DNA from: Nageia nagi
Lineage: Eukaryota > Pinophyta
Direction: 5' to 3'
Assembly (NCBI GenBank): GCA_050084985.1
Contig: JBITNC010000001.1
Location: 169,074,001 to 169,138,000 of the forward strand
Length of the DNA stretch: 64,000 nucleotides
Shown here one piece after another: positions 11,100 through 24,356 of this stretch; the first letter of the stretch is position 1, and each line of letters starts with the position of its first letter. The notes beneath the pieces were generated by a model that ran no database searches, was not told where the DNA came from, and saw nothing but the letters and a program-made list of their open reading frames with translations. Made by a program: the position numbers and the translations under genes.

Positions 11100-12300
11100 C
11101 ATTTGATTAGATTGTTGACTTTAGTTACACTAGATAAGTTTGAAAAAATTTATAAGTATAGAAAAGATGCAGTTGTGATAGGTGATAATTCTATCTTTGA
11201 AGTCTAAGGAATTGAGAGTGTGTTGATTCATGAGAAGGTTCTTGAAAATATAATCTTTGTTCCTAAGCTCAAGATTAACCTTCTCTCTGTGATTCAAGTT
11301 ACAAGAAAAGGGTACTCATTAGAATTCGAATCACACTCCTGATGCATTAGGAAAGGAATTGCTTTGTTAGTTAAAGGGATAGTGAAAGATGATCTTTATA
11401 TTGAGGATCAAGTTCTAACAAATATGTGTCTTGCTACAAGTGTGTGCTTTAGAGGCAATCTTTGACACCATATTTTAGGGCACCTTAAACAAAAGAGTTT
11501 TCAAATCATGAAAGACCAAGAACTTTTAGAAGGTTTTCCTTCAATTTCACCTTCAATTAGTCTATGTGAGAAGTGCATCCTACACAAGATGAATATACAA
11601 AAGTTTGAAAAATATAAGGCAACAAAGGCATCTCAACTTCTTCAACTTGTGCATTCATATTTGATGGGTCCATTTGAGACTAAATCTTTTGGAGGAGCAT
11701 CTTATGTCTTGACCTTCATTGATGACTTTAGTAGGATGACATTTGGTTATCTACTTGAGCACAAGGATCAAACCTTTGAGAGTTTCAAAATTTTCAAGGC
11801 CTTAGTTAAAAATTAAACTAACCTTAAAATTAAGATGTTGATATTAGATAATGAGAGAGAATATATCAACAATGAGTTTAATGTCTTTTGTGCTATGTAT
11901 GGAATCAAGAGGTAGTTTACGATTCTTTACACTTAGCAAAATGGTGTTATCAAAAGGAAAAATAGGATAATTATGAAGATGGCTAGATGCATGTTTGGTA
12001 ATCTTCCTAGTTTCTTATGGGGTGAAGCTATGAACACTACTATTTACATCTTGAATAGGTGTCCCACAAAAGCTATTAAGGGAAAAAATCTTTTTGAGGC
12101 ATGGTTAGGAATAAAACCTAACATTTTCCACCTTAAAGTGTTTGGTTGTGAAACATTCTCCTACATTATTTATGAGAAAAGGAAAAAGTTAGATAAAAGA
12201 GTTAAAAATGCATCTTTATGGATTATGACAATTAGCATAGATGCTACAAGCTCTACTCTCCATCCTACAAAGTAGTATTCATATCAAGGGATGTAAAGTT
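11100..12300 (+). pseudogene. Copia-2 protease remnant and integrase (broken)
   Basis: A weak protease remnant (~11100-11340, cf. the VIGDNS block) is followed by the pre-integrase region (GHLKQKSFQIMKDQELLEG, CEKC) and core integrase (VHSYLMGPF, with the first catalytic Asp changed to Tyr; DDFSRMTFGYLLEHKDQTF). The frame is open again at 11973-12275 (RCMFGNLPSFLWGEA, VFGCETFSY). Stops at ~11815 and ~11913-11937 interrupt it. The RSDNGGEYN motif of Copia-1 is degraded here. Decay is stronger than in Copia-1 over the same domain. Confidence 0.78.
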
Positions 12301-12529
12301 CAATGAACTTCTTGAAGAATCTGCTTCTAATGAGGATGTTGATGATCCAAATGACTCATCAATTACACCTATCTAGTTGGATATTGATATAAACAACTCA
12401 CCCTAAGAGAACAATTCTCCAACTCAAAGGATAACTAGGAGCATGACTTTGAACAAATCTTTATTTACCAAAATTGATAACAAAAATGAGCCTTCATCAT
12501 TCAAAGAAGCTTTAAAGCATGAGTGCTAG

Positions 12530-14020
12530 ATGAAATCTATGAAAGTAGAGTATGAGGTGCTTATTAAAAATGAAACTTGGGACTTGGTTCCTTATCCCAA
12601 TGAGAAGAATGTGATTGGCAATAAGTGGATTTACAAGGTCAAGTTCAATTCAGTTGGGGATATTGAAAAATATAGGATAAGGTTAATGCTTAAAGGTTTG
12701 GCTAAAAAATATGGTGTTGATTATGAGGAAACCTTTGCTCCCATGGTAAAGATGCCTACTATTAGAATTATCCTTACTCTTTCAATAGCTCAAGGATGGA
12801 AAGTTTTTCAACTTGACATCAAGAGTGCATATCTCAATGGTGACTTAGATGTAGAAATCTATATGAATCAACCAAAAGGGTTTATTATGGAAGGAAAAGA
12901 GTCATTTGTGTGCAAGCTCAAGAAGTCATTATCTGGACTTAAGCAAGCACTTAGAGCCTGGTATAAGAAGATTTTAGTATACTTTGCAAATATTAGATTC
13001 TCCAAGTGCTTCTTTGACTCTGATATTTATGTGCTTAATCAAGGAAAAGACGTGGTCTTGATTCTCTTTTATATGGATGATCTTTTGATAATTGGGAATA
13101 ATGATGAAATTATTCAAGAGTGCATATCCAAACTTAAGGCAGCATTTGAAATGATTGATCTTGGTCTTTTGCACTACTACCTTAAAATGCAAGTATACTG
13201 ATATAAAGATTGTACTTATCTTAGTCAATCCAAGTATATATCAGACATATTGTAGAAGTTCTGAATGGAGGAATGTAGACATGCTATGATATTAGTCTTT
13301 CCTAGAATCACTATTTGCCTTAGCTCCAACTCTCAGTTGGTAGATGCTATAGCTTATAGGTAATTAATTAGTAATCTTCTTTATTTAACTATTTTCAAGT
13401 TGAATATTGCTTTTATAGTGAATTTGATGGTACGATTCATGTAAAAACCATATGTTGAGCACCTCAATGTTGTTAAGCAACTCTTGAGGTATGTTGCAGG
13501 AATGAAAGATTTTACTCTTAAGTATTCCTCTTTTATTCTCTTAAGGTTCTCAAATTCTGACTATGGAGGATATAGAGATGATAAGAAATCAACCTCTATG
13601 TATGTTTTTAGCATTGGTTTAGGTGCTATCTCTTAGGCCTTCAAGAAGCAGCCTACTATTTCTCTTTCCATCACAAAAGTCAAATATCAAGCCATGTCTA
13701 TTGCAGCCCAAGAAGCTATTTGGCTTAAGCATATTTTGAAAAAAATTAGTATGAGCAAGCTAGCCCATATCTAATTTTTTTAGATAATCAATTGGTTATT
13801 TCTTCAGCTAAGAATCATGTGTTCCATCAAAGAATAAAACATGTGGAAATCTAGGCCCATTTAATTAGGAAGAAGGTTCTTAATGGTATCATACACCTAG
13901 AGTATTGTCCATCAACCTTGAACTTCACTAACTTGTTCACCAAGCCCCTCATTGAATCTTAGTTCAGTAAGCTTAGGGATGCTATCATGTTAGTGATGTT
14001 TCCCTCAAGGGGGAGTGAAG
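12530..14020 (+). pseudogene. Copia-2 reverse transcriptase and RNase H (broken)
   Basis: A 223-residue uninterrupted RT segment (12530-13201) carries [33 protein letters not shown] and LILFYMDDLLI. In the catalytic YxDD motif Met replaces the usual Val, a tolerated change. RNase H (13320-14020) is recognisable but full of stops and changes (e.g. VKYQAMSIAAQEAIWL, NFTNLFTKPL). It ends at the same polypurine tract as Copia-1 (14007-14016). Confidence 0.82.
14007..14016 (+). other. First polypurine tract of Copia-2
   Basis: AAGGGGGAGT lies at the end of pol, in the same position relative to pol as in Copia-1, ~750 bp before the LTR. Confidence 0.5.
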
Positions 14021-14762
14021 TTTGAATTATTGTGTTGAATTCATGTTTGTGATGACAACTTCACCCTTAGGAGGATTTTATGTTGTATAGTGTTGATTTT
14101 GTTATACACTTTTGTGGTAAGTTCACTCTGTGCAAGGAACTTGTTGTACAATTTTTGAGCAAAAAATTGGCCAATCTAGCATTGTTCAGTTATCCATGTG
14201 TGAGGAACTCGTATGTGTCTTTTGGCACTATTTAGTTATTCATATGTGAGGAACTCATATGTCCATTTTGTTATACTTTATTTTGTAATAATAATCAACA
14301 CATATTTTGTATATAATAGGTGACTTTGTGTATTGGCTTAGCATCCTCGTGATGACTTATAGTGCACCATTGATTAGTTTATGATGGCATTAGTTTGATT
14401 CATCTATCTTTATTGATATGAATATGTTGCATCTAATTGATCTTGTTATTTAAGCTGCTTATAACTTGTAGGTTCTTTTGAGATTGCAATTTACTTACTT
14501 TGGGTGTGCAAGCTCATGGAGATTCATGAATTCTATTTGGATGACTACTTTATGTACATTGAAATTAGTTGTGGTTAATGATTGTATTATAAACCATTTG
14601 TTAAAATGATAAAGTAGTGAGTTTCAAACTAAGATCTTGCTTACTTCACAAAAATGTAAAAATATCTCATCTCTAATTGTATCTGTATTTGGAGATGAGA
14701 ACTCTCTTACTCTCTCTCTTTCTTCTCTATTCACTCTATCCCAATATTACATTGAGGGGGAG

Positions 14763-15263
14763 TGTTGGAATGTATAATGCATTATTGTAAGGTTTTGTAA
14801 TAATCCTCTTTATAAATTCACTAATACTTAATGGCATCACTAGATACCTTAAGTATTTAAGTGAATATGATAATGTAACTTATCCTACACTCCATCTCAT
14901 GAGCATGTATCTTTGGTAAAAGGGAGTAGCATGTTATGCCTTTATACATTAGTTAAAAGGGTGATCCAAAGGGATATTTTGGCCTATAAATAGAAGGCCC
15001 TCTCTTTGTGATCACTCGCCAACTTGTGAAGCAAAGTTATGCTATATGATAGTGTTTAGGAGATGAAGTCAGAAGAATTGTAAGAGAGTTATCTTTCTAA
15101 ATGAAGTAAGATCTAGTTAGTGGATGTAATCCTAGTTGGAGGAAATACTTTACATCTTGAGTTATTTTGTGAGATTGTCTAAGTTTGAGTTCTTGATGTT
15201 AGAGTGAGCTTCCATGTGATCTTGGTAGTTTAGGATTGTTTTAGTTATAGTTCAATTCCTTCA
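14763..15263 (+). repeat. 3' LTR of Copia-2
   Basis: It begins TGTTGGAATGTATAATG right after GAGGGGGAG and ends TCAATTCCTTCA. It is homologous to 6009-6496 but clearly diverged. TATA box TATAAATA is at 14985-14992. The next bases (TGGGGTTGCAAAG) belong to Gypsy-1 coding sequence. Confidence 0.78.
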
Positions 15264-18200
15264 TGGGGTTGCAAAGAGAAGGGAACCTAATGTTGCAAGG
15301 GAAAAGCTAGCAAAACCCTCAACATCTAGATTTGGATCATTTGAGAGCATAATTGGGGATGTAGTTACTCCATTGTATCTAAAGAAGAAGGGTGAAAAAA
15401 AGTTTACACTCATATCCAAAGCAACATGCAACTGATTGGAGGCCACAAAATATTTAATTTTAGCCAAGAAGATTAACACTATCATTCGAAAAGAAGAGAT
15501 AGAGTGGGGTTGTAACTTCACCCTAGCTAAGGAAATCCCTACAACACATGCTCAAGAGGAGGAATTGTATTTGAGAGAGATCAAATGCATCGTAGAAAAA
15601 TATCCTAATATTTTTGGAGATATTCATAAGGTTGCCACCTTCAAGAGGATTAGATCACATCATAGAGTTGGAGCAAGGAGCAAAACTAGTCATGATTACT
15701 CCTTATCGGCATCCTAAGGTCTACAAGGATGAGATTGAGAAAATTATCAAGGAGTTTTTAAACATGGGATTCATATGGACAAGATCTATTCCCTTTACAT
15801 CTTCGATAGTGTTGGTCAAGAAGAAGGATGGGACCATGCAAATGTGCATTGACTACCGGATGCTCAATAAGAAGACCATCAAAAATAGGTATCCTATCCC
15901 TAGAGTAGATGATCTTATTGATGAATTACATGGTGTTAGATATTTATCCAAAATTGATTTGTGATCAGGATATCACCAAATAGAATGAAAGAGGAGGATG
16001 TACAAACCACAACATTCATGTATCATTGTGGGCATTTTGAATTTCTAGTTATGCCATTTGGAGTGAGTAATGCACTAATTACTTTTTAATTAGCCACGAG
16101 TCTGGTTTTCAAGGAGAAATTAAGAAGATTTGTGTTTATTTTATTTGATGACATATTAGTGTACAATAAAACATGGGAGAAGCACCTCCAACACTTGGAC
16201 ACAATTTTGTAGGTTAAGAAATTATATGCTAAATAGTTCAAATATGAATTTGGCATGATTGAAATTATATATTTAGGGCATGTAAAACCATGAAGGAGTA
16301 AGGATGGACGAGTAAAAAATTGCAACAATTTAGGATTGGATGGTGCCCATCACCTTGACACAATTAAGAGGATTTTTGGGGATATGTAATTAGTACAGAA
16401 GGTTCATACATCGTTTCTCACACTTAGTTATCCCTTTGACATAATTGACTAAGAAAGATGCATTTGTGTGGAGTAATGATGATCAAGGTACTTTTGAGAC
16501 TCTAAAAAAGGTTATGTGCTCTTGTCCATATTTAGCTATTCCTAATTTTTTATTCCATTTACTATTAAATGTGATGCAACGAAACTTGGTATATAGGATG
16601 TACTTATGCAAAAAGGACAACCAATAACATTTGAAAGTAGAAAACTCACTAATGCAGAATAAAAATTTAGTATGTATGATAAAGAAATATTGGTTATCAT
16701 GCATGCATTGGAGAGATTTAGACAATATCTAGTTTGTAAGCAGTTCATTATCAAAAGTGATCATAATAGTTTGAAATATTTTCTCAACTAATCAGATTTG
16801 AGTGAAAAGTAACAAAGGTGGCTTCAATCTTTTTATTTTGAGATTTAGTATATCAAAGGAAAAAATAATACAATTGTTGATACATTATCTAGGAATCCTT
16901 CTTTCTACTCTCTCTCTTTTATTTATGTTGATTGGAAAATAAATATCATGGCTAAATATGTTAAATATGAATTTGCTCAAAGCATTCTGGATGGAATGAT
17001 GAAAAATAAGAGGTACATAGTAAGGTATTAGATTATTTTGAAGAATAATGGAATTTTCTTGACCCTTCATTCAAAAATGAAGGAAAGGGTGCTCCATGCA
17101 AGTTTGCATAATATATACCTTGCAGGTCATCCATAGATCATGAAAACATATCAAGCAGTAAGAGAGAGGTTTGCATGGAAGGGTTTGAAACATGATGTCT
17201 ATAAGCACATCAAGGAGTGTGTGTAATGTCAAGATAATATGGAGGAAAATGTGAAACCAACAAGACTACTTCAGCCATTGCCCATTACACAACAAAAATG
17301 GGAAGATATTTCTATGGATTTCATAACGGGTCTCCCAAAGGTGCAAGGTAAAGATTGTATTTTTATAGTGATGGATAAACTCACTAAATTTTCCCATTTC
17401 TTTTTCATTACCATCACATATACAACAATACAGTTGGCTAATTTATTCTTTAAAGAAATATTAAATTTGCATGGTCTTCTAAAAAGGATTGTAAGTGATA
17501 GGGATAGCAAATTGATGAGCATGTTTTGGTAATAGCTCTTTCAATTGAGTGTCACTAACTTGACCCCAAGCACTAGCTACCACCCATAAACTAATGGAAA
17601 AACATATTACTTGAGGCATTATGTTATAGGGAAATAATAAATATGGGTTAAATGGCTCCACATTGGGGAGTATTGTTATAAATATATGCATCAATTATTT
17701 ATAGGAATGTATCCTTACAAAGCTTTGTACAATTATGATGCTCATAACTTTGCAGATTTTACTTTTGACGAAAGGAAAATCCTAAAAGCTAAAGATGTTT
17801 TACAAGAAAATCAAGACATCATGAGAGCTCCAAGGGAGAACTTGCAAATGGTCCAAAATCATCAAAAGAAGTATGTTGATAAACAAAGCAAGGATAAAGC
17901 CTTTGAAGCAAAGGATATGGTGTATTTAAGGTTGCAACCATTTAGGCAATCTTCACTTAAGAAGAGAAGAGTAGAAAAACTACAACCTAGATTCTTTGGC
18001 CCATACAAGGTCTTATGTAAGGTTGAAGAAGCTGCACATGACCTAAAGCTTCCCAAAGAAAGCAAGATTCACAATATTTTCTATGTCACTCCTTAAGAAG
18101 GCATTGGGAAAGCAAGACACATCATAAACCACCCTTCCATTGCTTAATGAAGAAGGATGATTGGTTTTGATTCTAGAAAAGGTGTTGGATACCATAATAA

Positions 18201-18367
18201 AGAAGTTAAGATATATTCATGAATACTTGATCAAGTGGAAATATTTTCCCAATGAAGATTCCACATGGGAAGGAGATGAAATACTACCACATCCATCATT
18301 GAATTGCTTAATGGTAAGCGATTTCGAGAGGGAAATCTTTGTAATATTCTCTTTGACTAAAAAATAA
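15264..18367 (+). pseudogene. Gypsy-1 pol: RT, RNase H, integrase, chromodomain (broken)
   Basis: A Ty3/Gypsy chromovirus polyprotein in fragments. The pre-RT linker is at 15264-15640. RT is at ~15640-16330 ([61 protein letters not shown], with Phe for Tyr in the YxDD motif). RNase H is at ~16450-16900 (MYDKEILVIMHALERFRQYL, VDTLSRNPS). Integrase is at ~17090-17600 (HHCC region, SMDFITGLPKVQG, VSDRDSKL). A C-terminal chromodomain is at ~18170-18310 (EYLIKWKYFPNEDSTWEGDE). Integrase after RNase H plus a chromodomain places it in the chromoviruses, whose chromodomain guides insertion to heterochromatin. Stops occur throughout. Confidence 0.88.
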
Positions 18368-19142
18368 ATAAATTTGGAATCTTAGAGATTCCCTTTTGTA
18401 AATATTTTATTTATTTATCTATTTGTTGCTAGTTACTTGGGATAGAAATATAATGGTCCATTAGACCCATGTTTTTAGCCCCATATGGGACGTTTTCCTC
18501 CCAAGCTATGATGTGTTATGTTATTTATCAATAAATGCAATTGGAGATCTTAAAATAATTATGGGAATCACAAGCCTCATGTAACATCTAAAATGATATA
18601 ATGCACACCAAGAATCTAATGATGGGATTGAGCACTTGCACTAGCCTTAGGGAGGCTTATAAACCCCCATGTTGGCCCATGATGACACCCCAACATCCAT
18701 GCATAACTCCTAGACTTGTATGGTACCTTGGACTCCCATGTTGGCATGTGTGGCACCTTGGACTCCCACATTAGTATACATGGCACCTTGGACCCCCACA
18801 TTGGTATTTATGGCCTCTAGGTATCCATGTTGGGCATGCTTGACCCTCAAGCACCCATGTTAGAGATATTGGACCTCCATAAGGTTAACATTAATATTAG
18901 GAAGGTTGGGGATGATTCCTAGTGAGATCCAAATTCAGATACATGTTATATAAGGTGTTGGAGCCTCATTGTAGAGATAAAATTGATTTGATATTGAAAC
19001 CCTTATTCTACTCAATACTTGGTGATGTTAAGCACCTTTGGTCATGTAGCACAAGGAGAGTCTAGGAGGCTTAGAACACCTTCTAACTAGTAGTTGAGGT
19101 GAATGTTCATGCTGAGGTTGCTCTACCCTAAGGCATCCATAA
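18368..19142 (+). other. Gypsy-1 3' non-coding sequence / possible start of 3' LTR
   Basis: No coding potential. It lies between the chromodomain and the segment shared with the 5' LTR, so part of it is probably the upstream part of the 3' LTR. I could not place its TG start or polypurine tract. It includes a short minisatellite (18690-18860). Confidence 0.45.
18690..18860. repeat. Short minisatellite, ~30 bp unit
   Basis: Four to five imperfect copies of a phrase like CATGGCACCTTGGACTCCCA followed by CATTGGTAT. They lie in the Gypsy-1 3' region. Confidence 0.6.
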
Positions 19143-19643
19143 GCAGTTTGCACCTTTGAATCCATCCGATGGCATTTCAGAATCATATTCGATCTCTTCA
19201 CTAGGAGAAATCCTATGAGGGAGCCCTTCAATGTGGCATACATAGATCTGGTAGCATGTGGTTGTTCTATAGTGGTTTTGATAATAATATCCATCTCTAC
19301 ATAGTTTTGTTCCCTGGTTAGCTCCTTAGAGGCCAACGTTGAGCCCTCTTGGGCCTTGTATTGTATCGTTCCTTGCATTTATCATTAATACAACCATGGC
19401 ACATTTGATCTCATTATTTTTCCCCTTTTATTGTATGTTTTACATGTTCATGCTTCCTTGAATGTAACGTTAAGTAATTTCAGTGTATTTGTGCTTATGT
19501 GGTGAGTTGTTGGTATTCCTAGCTCAATATTGTATGCATTTGAGGTCTTAGATTAGTTCATGACATGCCTAGGAGCATTATTTGATGTTAATTTAATTAT
19601 TGCTTAGATAATTTCTATATTGAGTGTAATTTGGGATTCTACA
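19143..19643 (+). repeat. Gypsy-1 3' LTR, 3' portion
   Basis: Homologous to 6497-6996 over its full length. It ends GGGATTCTACA, after which the sequence (CACTTGTTAACT) is unrelated, marking the outer end of the Gypsy element. Confidence 0.75.
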
Positions 19644-22405
19644 CACTTGTTAACTTTGTAGGTTCTAAGGCATCAACAATGGTGTCCATGCCATGATTCT
19701 TCATGATACAAGGCATCAAATCTCGAGGATGATGAACATTGGTTTGGGAAATAGAATATCTTAATGTGTTCACCTCAAATCCAATCTAATACTTTGCTTA
19801 TTAGTGTCATATATTTAGGGTTGTACATACCTCTTCTGTCATATCAAATGCATACTTTTCATATATTAATAATTGTATAAATGAATAAGTGTCATCTTCT
19901 CAATAGGGTTATAATTATTATGTTTCTTCATTGATTCCAAGATTTAGCAATTACATGCATCTCTCCTTTAAATAGGTAAGTTTTATTTTTATAGCCAAGT
20001 CATCTCACTTAAGACTCCTTGAACCTTACACCATAAAAGAAAGAAATATACAAGATAACATGCATGTAGACTAAGAATAACAATATGTCTAAGATAATAT
20101 CAAAATAAAATATTATTATCTTATTTTATGATATCTAATAAATTAGAAATTTTTTTCTATTTTTGGGTATCAACAATGTCTGTAATACTAAATAAGTATA
20201 TTGCATTGAAGTCAATCAAAACTTAAAATCATACATATTATTTCTCAAACTAAATTATAAAACACAAATAAAATAAAGTAAACATCTAAATTAATCAAAA
20301 TATGTTAAGGTGCATTTTGTAAAACATATTTATGTATATATATTTTTAGTTAAAAATAGGGGTTCAAAGAAAGTCCCCAACTTCCATTATGTCTAAAAAT
20401 ACATCATTCTTTTATATGATAATTTTAGAAGGAGAATACAAATTTCACATTACACATAAAATGAGTGTGTTTTTATATGATAAATAGATAAATTAATGTC
20501 TTTTAATGTACTCTTAAACCCATTTATTTGCATAACCTATCAAAGTTTATTTGTATGTAAATATACATCAATTAAGTATTTATATGATTATTTTTCATAT
20601 AGTTAAAATGCATAATGTCATAACCAAAATAAGAAAATGACTTTTGACATTAAAAGATTCAATTGTTTCCATCCAATATGCACCACTCGAAGGGATACAA
20701 AATAAAGAGCTATTCGACCATAACCAAATTTCAAACAATTTTCATCCAAACCCAAAATACATGCACACAAAATAATTAAGATACCAATAAAGTAGGTTCT
20801 TTCTATTTATGAGTCCATACAATTCTTACCAAAAATAAATCCTCTATCATTTATCTAAAAAATTGTAAAAAAAAAGTTTAAAACATTTCCTCTTCATATT
20901 CCTCTTATAGTAACTATTACTTAACAAAATTTAAGGCAATAATTTAATCCTAATTATGTGAAGAGGCATCCTATAATGGCGTCTTAGAGGAGGGAAATGA
21001 CCCAAATATCTCGATCGTAAATATTAATACAGGTTGATATTAAAAAAATAAAACTATTAAAAAAAATAAAATAATAAATAAGGCTAAATTAACCAACTCT
21101 ATCGATGCATTTTTTTTATAAACCTTTATATATAATTAGCTTAGATATCTTAGATATATATTTAAAAATATTTATTATAAGTGGAGGTAGAAAAAAATTC
21201 TACTACACAAATTATAAATTAGAGAGATTTTTTACTTCACTTTAATATATGGATTTGTTGATATAAAACTGAGTTAAAAAATTAATACTTCCTAAAATTT
21301 GTTAAAAATTAAGGTATGTACAATTCTCTCATAATAATTTTTTTTTGATATATAAATATATAATGACCATTTTAGTTGATAATATGAATTCATTTTGACA
21401 TATATTGTAAATATATTTAATATTCATAATATTACTTGATAATACAACTAATGGAATATTACATGTAATTCATTATATAATATATTATAAATAGTTTAAT
21501 TAACTTTGAAATATTCGTTATTTATAATGTATAATATTTTAAAATGTATTAAAATTGATTTATTTTATTCATTTTCGCATATATATTCTCTATAATATTT
21601 ATAATTTTATAATATATTATGTTATAAACAATAAATATTAAAAATAAAGAAAGCACATGTAAATTCTCTATTATATTTATATACTGAATTTTGTACATAT
21701 GTATTGTCTTGCTTATGGATATCCTTAATGTATTCTTTAAATATAATAATTTTGTACACATTATATATTATTTGTTAAAGATGGATATATGTTATCCAAT
21801 AATTTCGTAAATATAAATTAGAATAATGGAAATAGTGAATTTCCTATATATCTAAGATGTCTTTTTCAGTGTTTAATTATTTGTATTACAAATTGAAAGG
21901 AATAAATGATTATAATGGTTTTTACAATAGGCTCCTACAAAGAGTTTTTAAATTAATATTAGATCTTAACATATTTAATGTCATAATTTACTTCATTTTA
22001 TTTATGTAATTAATGAGTTTCAAGTAGTGAGGAATTAATTAGTAATTACATTTTGCAAATTTATAAATCATGTATTTCATATTGGATTAATGGTTACATT
22101 AATCTAGATTTGAATGTACTTATATAAATTACCTTTTTATATATTAGTAATTCAATGTAAATAATGCATTAGTTGCTAAAAGTTCAAATATTTTATTTAA
22201 GATATTGTGAAGTATTTTTATATTTTATATTTCTTTAAAGTTATTTTCTATTTTATAATGGATGATGTGACTTTTGAATTTGTGTAATTTTAAGAGTAAT
22301 ATTATATTTTATAATATATCTTAGACATATATTTGAAAATGTTCATTAATAATTATTTATTAATTTAGTTAATTTTTTCATATGAAATTATTAATCAGTT
22401 ATTTA

Positions 22406-22562
22406 CTAGCTTAGATATCTTAGACATATATCCAAAAATGTCAAGAAGTATCAATCTCGAGGTACCTATCTTGAAAATCACACTTTCAAGAAAATGAGAT
22501 ATGTGCCTTGAGATTGATACCTCTCGGTGTTTTTAGATATATATCTAAGATAAATAAGCTAG
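22406..22562. repeat. 157 bp imperfect foldback (MITE or hairpin)
   Basis: CTAGCTTAGATATCTTAGA at the left pairs with TCTAAGATAAATAAGCTAG at the right. Pairing continues inward through TATCAATCTCGAGG / CTTGAGATTGATA to a small loop near 22482 (CTTGAAAATCACACTTTCAAG). The arms are ~75 nt. Half-copies of the outer arm (TTAGATATCTTAGATATATAT, ATCTTAGACATATATTTGAAAATG) occur at ~21138-21170 and ~22316-22345, so it is a repeated sequence. Confidence 0.65.
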
Positions 22563-22897
22563 TTAAGATTATAATAGAAGAGATTAAATACCAAAAATTA
22601 AAATATAGGACCCCATGAAGCATATCAAAACTATTGAAAAAATTACAAAATTATAGAATCTTTGTGTGCTCTTAAATCCCATATCATTTATAACTTTGAA
22701 CATCTCATAAACCTTTAAAGTATCAAAGACCACACTTAATGCTATTAAAAGTATATTGTTTGAAAGCTATGCCAACAAGTTGTGAGAACTCATGAAGTAA
22801 TTGAGAACTACAAGAAAATATCCATAGGGATAAATAATATTGTGAGATATAGGGAAGTTAAAATTGGGTAGAGGTTGAGAGTGAGGAAGTTTATAAC

Positions 22898-23170
22898 AAG
22901 TCTAAGTCCATTATTGGGGTTTGATGTGTACAAGTTGTAGGTTAATTTTAGATTATATATTTGTATCTTAGGCATGTTGGTGAAGACACTATTATCACCT
23001 TAGAGAATATTTAATGATAATATTAATGATATTATTCAAATCTCCCTTTCATGCACCTACAATTAGAAATTATTTTAATCAAAGTCCATTATCAGGGCTT
23101 GATGTGTATGAGTTGTAAGCTAATTACAGGTTATGTTTATGTGTCTTAGGCTTGTTGGTGAAGGTGTTGT
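22898..23170. repeat. Pair of diverged ~90 bp direct repeats
   Basis: 22898-22990 and ~23085-23170 share GTCCATTAT..GGG.TTGATGTGTA, AGTTGTA, TTAGGC.TGTTGGTGAAG. The period is ~187 bp. Confidence 0.6.
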
Positions 23171-23976
23171 TATTGTCATTAGGAAATATAATAATTTAAA
23201 ATTTACCTTGTTATACAAATTATGGAGCTAGTATTGATAGAGCTATTGAAAATATACTTCTAAAGCACTTTCACAAGGTAAGGAATATCAACATTTTCCT
23301 TAAATAACATAGCTAAAATATCACCAAAGTGGAGTTGATTTCCTATTCACAGAGATGAGGATACATAAGGAGCCACTAATTAGAGAGCCTAATAAAAATG
23401 CAATTAAGAAAATAAATAATCCCCTTGAAGAAAAAGGTTTATCTCACTTTACGATTTGGACACTATACAAAGCATAGTTTTTTGTATACATTTTAAATTT
23501 TTTGAATCGTATGCATAAGAAAGACGTAATAACATTCACAATAAGAAGTACTAACTAAGCACCTGCATTTGAGTGAGCATAATATGGATTCAAAATTCCC
23601 ATAAAAACTACACATAACATAGTAGTCATTTTTATGAGGTCAGTGACTAAACACACATCTACATGATGGTATTTGAAATTTGTTTGAGAAGAAGTTGCTT
23701 TGAACCTTATATGTACCCAAAAAAATCCATCCCAAATGATGAAATTGTTGTCCCGCAAGGCTTAAATTGTTGTTGTTATGGATGCCACATACTCTACCTT
23801 TGTTTAAGAGAGTGACATGATTAGCTTCAATTGACCAAATTGTAGTTCAGAGAAATAATTACCAAAAGTTAGTTTTCTATCATCCAAACTCTCTTCACAA
23901 TAAAAAAAATCATCCATTGAATTAATAAAAAATAAAAGCATAGGAGTATTTAATCTCAAACTCCAAAGTACTCAAT

Positions 23977-23978
<2 letters not shown>

Positions 23979-24053
<75 letters not shown>
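23979..24053. repeat. (AT)n microsatellite
   Basis: About 37 uninterrupted AT dinucleotides. Confidence 0.95.
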
Positions 24054-24058
<5 letters not shown>

Positions 24059-24270
24059 ATTTACCATCTTATAAGTTTGTTCTTTTATGTGCTGAGTTTT
24101 TAGATTTATCTTCTTTAAATATGAACTCAACTTCTACTTAACTAAAAAAATAAATTGAAAAATTACCATCTTAAGCTTCCTCTACCTAAGCAATATTAGA
24201 AAGGACTGAACAACTTTGTCATCATAGTATGATTTATGCATCCTACATTATCTTCAATGTTATCCTACTT

Positions 24271-24356
24271 GTATTTTAAAGATTTGTTCATTGTATCCCT
24301 ATCACAATTAGAAGTATTTTAAAGATTTGTTCATTGTATCCCTATCACAATTTCTA
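24271..24356. repeat. 43 bp tandem duplication
   Basis: GTATTTTAAAGATTTGTTCATTGTATCCCTATCACAATT occurs twice with a 43 bp offset and no mismatch seen. Confidence 0.9.

Larger units (their letters stand above)
10386..15263 (+). mobile_element. Copia-2: second copy of the Copia-1 family, nested in Gypsy-1
   Basis: Gag, protease remnants, integrase, RT and RNase H follow in the same order and with clearly related sequence to Copia-1, then the same 3' non-coding block and a 3' LTR. The 5' part is lost in the homopolymer region. It splits Gypsy-1: Gypsy PBS lies to its left (6998) and Gypsy pol to its right (15264 onward). Multiple stops and frameshifts make it inactive. Confidence 0.85.

Noticed and set aside
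23979-24053. AT repeat as an origin or matrix attachment element
   Set aside because: A plain microsatellite explains it; no further signal.
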